The notes below the pieces were generated by a model, which searched no databases, was not told the origin of the DNA, and saw only the letters and a program-made list of their open reading frames with translations. Shown piece after piece: positions 59,585-64,000 of a DNA stretch of 64,000 nt. The stretch comes from Caballeronia peredens (GTDB lineage Bacteria > Pseudomonadota > Gammaproteobacteria > Burkholderiales > Burkholderiaceae), in the NCBI GenBank assembly GCA_001544595.2, contig FCOH02000006.1, forward strand, positions 62,001 through 126,000, read 5' to 3'. The stretch's first letter is position 1, and each line of letters opens with the position of its first letter. Position numbers and translations under genes: made by a program.

Positions 59585-59884
59585 TTAGCGCGAGTACATC
59601 GCGTTCCAGTCGGCTTGCGATACACGGCTGCCACCCGATTGCGACGTACCACCGGCCGCGCCGCCGTAAGCAGTCTCGCCGTTACGCGCGGCGAGCTTGG
59701 TTTCGGCCGCTTGAATCGCTTCGGGATAGTGCGCCTGATCGCCATCGCCGACGTGATAACCGACGCTTTCCAGTTGAGCCAGTTCCGCGCGCACTTGAGC
59801 GCGTGTGATCTGGCTCTGCGCGAACGACGCCACAGGAACGACAAGAGCGGTTGCAACGAGCGCGGCGCGAATGATCGACTTCAT
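59585..59884 (-). CDS. DUF4148 domain exported protein
   Basis: A 99-residue protein with a signal peptide (SIIRAALVATALVVPVASFA, then QS). The mature part is the DUF4148 signature of Burkholderia: ITRAQVRAELAQLESVGYHV, GDQAHYPEAIQAAETKLA, ending DWNAMYSR. The family is small, secreted and of unknown function, often upregulated in stress. The start at 59884 is preferred to a longer frame that would begin before a signal peptide. It stops 15 bp from the lyase stop (convergent). Confidence 0.88.
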   Translation of the reverse strand: MKSIIRAALVATALVVPVASFAQSQITRAQVRAELAQLESVGYHVGDGDQAHYPEAIQAAETKLAARNGETAYGGAAGGTSQSGGSRVSQADWNAMYSR

Positions 59885-60163
59885 GATGAAACTCCCGTGA
59901 TATGAGGTGCCTGGCATGCGAACCGTGCGGTCCGAAGCAGTGAAGGCAGTCTATGACGCCAACCTTCCCGGGTTAACCCCTAACGCAGGAAAGCACCTTT
60001 CACGGAAACGCGGAGAATCATCGGATATCGGATGCGCGCGGCCTCCGCTGGATCGATCGCGATAATTTGCTATGCTGGCCGCCGAAACCGGACGCGCGTG
60101 CGCAATGCGCACTCCCGCGTTCGTCTCATGGCGCAAGGCGCCCGTTCAATACAGGAGATGCAG

Positions 60164-60457
60164 ATGGCAAAAGGATATTGGGTCAGCGTGTACAAGCAGA
60201 TCATGAAGCCGGATCAGGCGGCGGAATACGCGAAGATCGCGACGCAAGCCATCAAGGAAGGTGGCGGCCGGCCGCTCGTTCGCGGGGTTGCGTCGCTGGC
60301 GCAAGGCGAAGGTGCCATCGAGCGCACGGTGGTCGTCGAATTCGACTCGCTCGATGCAGCTATCGCTGCGTATAACAGCGCGACCTATCAGGAAGCGCTG
60401 AAGGTGCTCGGCGACTCCGTGGTCCGCGATTTCCGCGTCGTGGAAGGCGTGGCCTGA
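60164..60457 (+). CDS. DUF1330 domain protein
   Basis: A 97-residue small protein of the DUF1330/dimeric alpha-beta barrel class. It reads AKGYWVSVYKQIMKPDQAAE, then GGGRPLVRGVASLAQGEGAI, ERTVVVEFDSLDAAIAAYNS and ATYQEALKVLGDSVVRDFRV, each typical. Members probably form dimers and bind small organics; function is unknown. The ATG at 60164 has GGAG eight bases upstream. It is monocistronic. Confidence 0.88.
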   Translation: MAKGYWVSVYKQIMKPDQAAEYAKIATQAIKEGGGRPLVRGVASLAQGEGAIERTVVVEFDSLDAAIAAYNSATYQEALKVLGDSVVRDFRVVEGVA

Positions 60458-60494
60458 GTTTCTGCGCTTTCATCCTGGCCGATGTTCGTGGTGC

Positions 60495-61217
60495 TCAGGC
60501 GCCGACGACATCGGCCAGTTCATTCATGTCGTTCACGACGACATCCCAGTCGCTTTCGGCCTTCAGATCGACCGTCTGATTCGGGCCGCGCTCATACGGA
60601 CGCGCAACGAACGCCGTTCTCAAACCGCATTTTCTGGCCGCAGCAAGGTCATCGTTATGCGCGGCCACGAGACAAACTTCGCCGGGCTCGACCATCAGCA
60701 CCTCGGCCGTGCGCAAATAAGCTTGCGGCGCCGGCTTATAGATTTGCGCGACCTCCGCGCCAAGAATGGCATCCCAGGGCAAGCTCGCACGCTTCGCCAT
60801 ATCGATCATCAGCCTGATATTTCCATTCGAAAGCGGCGCGATGATATGGCGCGCTTTGAGCCTCAAAAGGCCAGACACCGAATCCGGCCACGGATCGAGC
60901 CGATGCCACGCAAGATTCAATTCGTCCAGCGCTTCGGGCGCCACGGTATCAGGATCGATACCGAATTCCGGCAGCACGTCGACGAGATTCTCGCGATGCA
61001 GTACATCGAGTCGAACGAAAGGCCGCTCGCCGCTGATTACCTTGCGCATCGCAGGAACGTAGCGGCTGCGCCAGGCATCGGCGAAGTCCTCCGCCCGCGC
61101 ATCAAAAGCACCATGAGATTGCAGAAAAGCGGCGGCTTCGCGTGCGACGCCGCCGCGCCAGTCCACTACGGTGCCGAATACGTCGAACACGAATACCTTC
61201 ACACAAGACAAGCTCAC
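60495..61217 (-). CDS. L-2-haloacid dehalogenase type (HAD superfamily)
   Basis: A 240-residue HAD enzyme. The nucleophile Asp12 is in FVFDVFGTVVDWRGG (loop 1), followed by LSNGNIRLMIDMAKRASL (loop 2, Ser/Asn), IYKPAPQAYLRTAE (loop 3 Lys) and VAAHNDDLAAARKCGLRTAF (loop 4, HNDDL). This full set matches type II haloacid dehalogenases, which hydrolyse 2-haloacids to hydroxy acids; some members prefer other phospho- or halo-substrates. No transporter adjoins it. The start at 61217 (MSLSCVK) is used. Confidence 0.9.
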   Translation of the reverse strand: MSLSCVKVFVFDVFGTVVDWRGGVAREAAAFLQSHGAFDARAEDFADAWRSRYVPAMRKVISGERPFVRLDVLHRENLVDVLPEFGIDPDTVAPEALDELNLAWHRLDPWPDSVSGLLRLKARHIIAPLSNGNIRLMIDMAKRASLPWDAILGAEVAQIYKPAPQAYLRTAEVLMVEPGEVCLVAAHNDDLAAARKCGLRTAFVARPYERGPNQTVDLKAESDWDVVVNDMNELADVVGA

Positions 61218-61426
61218 TCGGTCTCTCCCATAGTAGTGGGCGGGCCTGATCGCCGATCACGTCAATGAATTCATCTGATGATTGAGGCGACGCATTTGTT
61301 CCTTACGCGCAAGACTGATAGTCCACCGCGTGTGTGGGCAACGAATCTCGAAAGGCCTAGATTACGACCCATCGGAGCCGTAGGCCGATCCGCAACAGGC
61401 CACTAACTTATTCATCGAGGTTCATC

Positions 61427-62137
61427 ATGAGCAACGCACAAAAAGTCGCTATCGTCACTGGTGCTTCGCAAGGCATCGGCGCAGAAATCGTCAACGCATT
61501 CCGCGCGCAAGGGTACGCCGTCGTCGCGACCGCACGTTCGATCAAGCAGTCGGACGATCAGAATGTCATCGCCATTGCAGGCGATATCGGCGAACGCGCC
61601 ACTGCGCAACGCGTAGTGGAGGCAGCCATCGCGCGCTTTGGCCGCGTCGATACGCTCGTCAACAACGCCGGTATCTTCATCGCCAAACCGTTCACACAAT
61701 ACACGCAAGAAGAATACGACGCAGTCTTGAAGGTCAATCTGAACGGCTTCTTCTACATCACGCAACTCGCTATCGAGCAGATGGAAAAGAACAAGAGCGG
61801 GCATATCGTCAACATCACGACCAGCCTTGTCGATCACGCAATCAGCGGCGTACCTTCCGTCCTTGCGTCGCTGACGAAGGGCGGTCTGAACGGCGCAACG
61901 AAGTCGCTCGCGATCGAATATGCAAAGTCCGGCATTCGAGCGAACGCGGTGTCGCCAGGCGTCATCAAGTCGCCGATGCACGCGCCGGAAACGCACGAAG
62001 CGCTCGGCGCACTGCATCCGATGGGCCATATGGGCGAAATGAGCGACATCGCCAACGCAGTGCTGTATCTCGACAATGCGCCTTTCGTGACAGGCGAAAT
62101 CCTGCACGTCGACGGCGGTCAAAGCGCCGGACATTGA
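61427..62137 (+). CDS. Short-chain dehydrogenase/reductase with substituted active-site tyrosine
   Basis: A 236-residue classical SDR fold with the cofactor motif VAIVTGASQGIGAEIVNAF (TGxxxGxG) and NNAG (79-82). The catalytic Ser133 and Lys151 are present in NITTSLVDH and in VLASLTKGG, but the residue four before the lysine, where Tyr is normal, is Ala147. The rest (NLNGFFYITQLAIEQMEK, RANAVSPGVIKSPMH) is intact. It may be inactive as a redox enzyme, use another base, or serve a different reaction. It precedes a 4-OT-like tautomerase on the same strand with a terminator between them. Confidence 0.9.
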   Translation: MSNAQKVAIVTGASQGIGAEIVNAFRAQGYAVVATARSIKQSDDQNVIAIAGDIGERATAQRVVEAAIARFGRVDTLVNNAGIFIAKPFTQYTQEEYDAVLKVNLNGFFYITQLAIEQMEKNKSGHIVNITTSLVDHAISGVPSVLASLTKGGLNGATKSLAIEYAKSGIRANAVSPGVIKSPMHAPETHEALGALHPMGHMGEMSDIANAVLYLDNAPFVTGEILHVDGGQSAGH

Positions 62138-62144
62138 TTGCGTT

Positions 62145-62172
62145 AGCGCCCTTCGCGGGCGCTTATTTTTTT
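62145..62172 (+). terminator. Rho-independent terminator between the SDR and tautomerase genes
   Basis: A 7-bp perfect stem AGCGCCC / GGGCGCT with a 5-base loop followed by TATTTTTTTTCC, just after the SDR stop. It would end or attenuate transcription into the tautomerase gene 20 bp on. Confidence 0.85.
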
Positions 62173-62191
62173 CCACGTCAAGGAGACCGTC

Positions 62192-62428
62192 ATGCCGATC
62201 GTAACGATTCAAGTGACGCGCGAAGGCAACACGCCCGGCACGAGCGCCGTCACCGCCGATGAAAAGGCGCAACTCATCAAAGGCGTAAGCGAACTGTTGC
62301 GCGACGTTTTGAACAAGCCGATGGAATCCACTTTCGTCGTGATTCAGGAAGTGGAATTGGACAACTGGGGCTGGGGCGGCTTGCCGGTGCCGGAATATCG
62401 CCGGCAAAAGCAGGCAAAGGAAAGCTGA
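62192..62428 (+). CDS. 4-oxalocrotonate tautomerase-family protein
   Basis: A 78-residue tautomerase of the MIF/4-OT superfamily. Pro2 follows the start Met and would be the catalytic base. The chain (PIVTIQVTREGNTPGTSAVT, then VSELLRDVLNKPMESTFVVI, ending VPEYRRQKQ) is slightly longer than the 62-residue 4-OT type, with a C-terminal WGWGGL segment. It converts enol and keto forms of unsaturated dicarboxylates. AAGGAGA precedes the ATG. Position after the Tyr-less SDR suggests they act together on a small carbonyl compound. Confidence 0.85.
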   Translation: MPIVTIQVTREGNTPGTSAVTADEKAQLIKGVSELLRDVLNKPMESTFVVIQEVELDNWGWGGLPVPEYRRQKQAKES

Positions 62429-62619
62429 CGCACGACGTCGCCCGCGAACCCGTGATAACGATATGAAGCTCCATTGGTTCGCGTGAACGCGTCATTTCAT
62501 TAGAATCGTTCGTTCTCAGGGGCGATGCACCGGGTTCTCGGCCACTCGGAAGCACCCATCTTCGCGGCACGGTCATTGCGCGGGACTCGGTCTCACTCGC
62601 CCTTCCACGAAGATCAGCG

Positions 62620-63891
62620 ATGAAATCAAACTCTAAGCTCGCGCAATCTCCCCTCGTCTCCGACGGCCGCCGCGACACGATGCGCAAACTCGCTGCCGGC
62701 GCACTCGCTTCCGGCCTCGGCTTGCGGGCTCGGGCGCAAGACACCGCGACCGAACCGCTTGCCGTCGAGCCCTGGACACTCACGCCGGGATCTCCGTTGC
62801 TTTCTCCGCCCTACGGCGTGCCTTCATCATTTGAAAGCAACGTGATACGACGCAGCGCCCGCGCGCCCGCCATGCCCGGTTCCGGATCGTCGATGACGCC
62901 GCTCGCCGATCTCTTCGGCATCGTCACGCCTAACGGTCTCGTGTACGAAAGACATCACGCGGGCGTGCCCAAGATCGATCCGGCGCAGCATCGTGTCGTA
63001 ATACATGGCCTCGTGCGTCAGCCGCGCCTGTTCACCGTCGACGATCTATTGCGCTTTCCGTCCGAAACCCGCATGTACTTTCTCGAATGCTCCGGCAACA
63101 CGGGAAGTGAATGGAACGGCCCTAGCGGGCTTCCGGTGCAGTTCACACACGGCTTGCTGTCGTGCTGCGAATGGACCGGTGTGCGCCTTTCGACTTTGCT
63201 CGACGAAGTCGGCGTCGATACTTCAGCACAATGGATTCTCGCCGAAGGTGCGGACGGTGCGGCGATGACGCGCAGCTTGCCGCTCGCGCGAATTCTCGAT
63301 CGCGCGCTCATCGTCTATGCGCAAAACGGCGAGCGCCTGCGCCCTGAGAATGGTTATCCGGTGCGGTTGATCGTGCCGGGTTTCGAAGGCAACACGAATA
63401 TTAAATGGCTGCGGCGCATCAAGCTCGTGCAGGCACCCGAAATGACGCGCGAAGAAACGTCGAAGTACACGAATCTCTTGCGCGATGGCACGGCGCGTCA
63501 ATTCGTGTTCGAGATGGATGCGAAGTCGGTCATTACGCGTCCTTCAGCGGGACATCGCCTGACGACGCACGGCTACTACGCAATAAGCGGTTACGCATGG
63601 TCGGGGCGCGGGCGTATCCGGCGCGTGGACGTGTCCACCGACGGCGGCATGACGTGGCATCCCGCGCGTATCAACGGCCCTGTTCAGGATCGCGCGCTGA
63701 CGCGCTTCGAAGCCGACTGGCGCTGGAACGGCGGCGTGGCCAATCTGCAGAGCCGCGCTATCGACGAGACCGGTTACGTGCAGCCGACGCGTGCGGCCCT
63801 CGTCGCGGCGCGTGGCGTCAATTCGCAATACCACTACAACGGCATTCAGAACTGGCGCATCGAAGAGACTGGTGAGGTCCGCAATGCTTAA
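62620..63891 (+). CDS. soxC: Sulfite dehydrogenase molybdopterin subunit, SoxC-type
   Basis: A 423-residue periplasmic sulfite oxidase-family enzyme. The N-terminus has a twin-arginine-like signal (GRRDTMRKLAAGALASGLGL). The Mo-ligand Cys157 is in FLECSGNTGSEW, followed by LPVQFTHGLLSCCEWTGVRL, PENGYPVRLIVPGFEGNTNI and KWLRRIKLVQ, and a C-terminal dimerisation domain. It oxidises sulfite (or sulfonyl intermediates) to sulfate and passes electrons to a c-type cytochrome. A gene encoding such a cytochrome starts 8 bp inside its end. The TSUP exporter elsewhere in the window could relate to sulfur compounds, but is far away. Confidence 0.92.
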   Translation: MKSNSKLAQSPLVSDGRRDTMRKLAAGALASGLGLRARAQDTATEPLAVEPWTLTPGSPLLSPPYGVPSSFESNVIRRSARAPAMPGSGSSMTPLADLFGIVTPNGLVYERHHAGVPKIDPAQHRVVIHGLVRQPRLFTVDDLLRFPSETRMYFLECSGNTGSEWNGPSGLPVQFTHGLLSCCEWTGVRLSTLLDEVGVDTSAQWILAEGADGAAMTRSLPLARILDRALIVYAQNGERLRPENGYPVRLIVPGFEGNTNIKWLRRIKLVQAPEMTREETSKYTNLLRDGTARQFVFEMDAKSVITRPSAGHRLTTHGYYAISGYAWSGRGRIRRVDVSTDGGMTWHPARINGPVQDRALTRFEADWRWNGGVANLQSRAIDETGYVQPTRAALVAARGVNSQYHYNGIQNWRIEETGEVRNA

Positions 63892-64000
63892 GGCTCATGC
63901 AGCAGGTCTTGGCGCACTGCTAGGCGTGGTTTCTTTACCTAGCCACGCAGCGGGCAGCGCATACGACATCGGCACGCCGGTCGACCCCAAGACCATCTCG
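63884..64000 (+). CDS. Periplasmic c-type cytochrome subunit, SoxD/SorB-like (partial)
   Basis: The first 39 residues of a protein starting at ATG 63884 and running off the right edge. A signal peptide is present (LGALLGVVSLPSHA, cleavage before AGS). What follows (SAYDIGTPVDPKTIS) matches the start of SoxD/SorB cytochromes that pair with SoxC-type subunits. The heme motif CxxCH lies beyond the window. Overlap of 8 bp with soxC indicates coupling. Confidence 0.7.
   Translation, partial: MLKAHAAGLGALLGVVSLPSHAAGSAYDIGTPVDPKTIS

Noticed and set aside
1..64000. tRNA, rRNA, prophage or intact insertion sequence
   Set aside because: I found no cloverleaf-type sequence, no transposase or integrase motifs and no terminal inverted repeats, though a covariance-model scan would be needed to exclude small RNAs.

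Overview
The window is high-GC, densely coded chromosome of a Burkholderiaceae bacterium, most likely Paraburkholderia or Caballeronia. This is inferred from base composition, from small lineage-typical families (DUF3563, DUF4148, VC0807) and from the wealth of LysR/LacI regulators beside MFS and ABC importers. I saw no rRNA, tRNA, CRISPR array, prophage or intact insertion sequence. It reads as a catabolic accessory region of a soil or plant-associated bacterium, in a secondary replicon or a flexible part of the chromosome.

Layout. (1) 1-5.9 kb: a frameshifted MFS carrier, an Ldh-type NAD(P) dehydrogenase and a divergent LysR, then a polar amino acid type ABC importer (binding protein, ATPase, two permeases). 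(2) 5.9-14 kb: a hexuronate oxidation locus with two uronate dehydrogenases, an SMP-30 aldarolactonase, two MFS sugar-acid carriers, a GntR/FCD regulator and a LacI regulator. Several GAAAACGTTTTC-like operators flank the LacI gene and its probable targets. (3) 14-20 kb: a DMT exporter, a Cache-domain chemoreceptor, and a Rieske ferredoxin plus fatty-acid-desaturase-like pair resembling MocE/MocD of rhizopine catabolism, with a divergent LacI regulator. (4) 20-26 kb: a GT2 glycosyltransferase, a TetR/NmrA divergent pair with a clear operator, and a membrane protein fusing an HdeD-like domain to a probable permuted papain-fold domain. (5) 26-32 kb: a LacI-controlled ribose-type ABC importer and a class II aldolase. 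(6) 32-41.5 kb: a cold-shock protein, small exported proteins, a TSUP exporter, and a LysR-MFS-ligJ-ligK set for the lower protocatechuate 4,5-cleavage/gallate route.

(7) 42-49.7 kb: a signalling block made of a 1331-residue hybrid kinase (dCache, two PAS, two REC, HPt), a REC-GGDEF diguanylate cyclase one base downstream, a convergent dual-REC protein, and a VpsR/BerB-like sigma-54 activator. Together these look like a phosphorelay feeding c-di-GMP dependent transcription. (8) 50-54 kb: a MATE transporter, an acyltransferase-3 membrane enzyme and a PhyH dioxygenase. (9) 54-64 kb: an epoxide-hydrolase-like enzyme; a LysR / MFS (interrupted by an in-frame TAG) / amidohydrolase / PEP-mutase-family lyase catabolic set; a haloacid dehalogenase; an SDR lacking the catalytic tyrosine; a 4-OT-like tautomerase; and a SoxC-type sulfite dehydrogenase whose partner cytochrome runs off the right edge.

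The commonest pattern is regulator plus importer plus one to three enzymes. The items that most deserve follow-up are the HdeD/papain fusion, the MocDE-like oxygenase pair, the phosphorelay/c-di-GMP block, the Tyr-less SDR, and the two MFS genes that are each broken by a single-base lesion.
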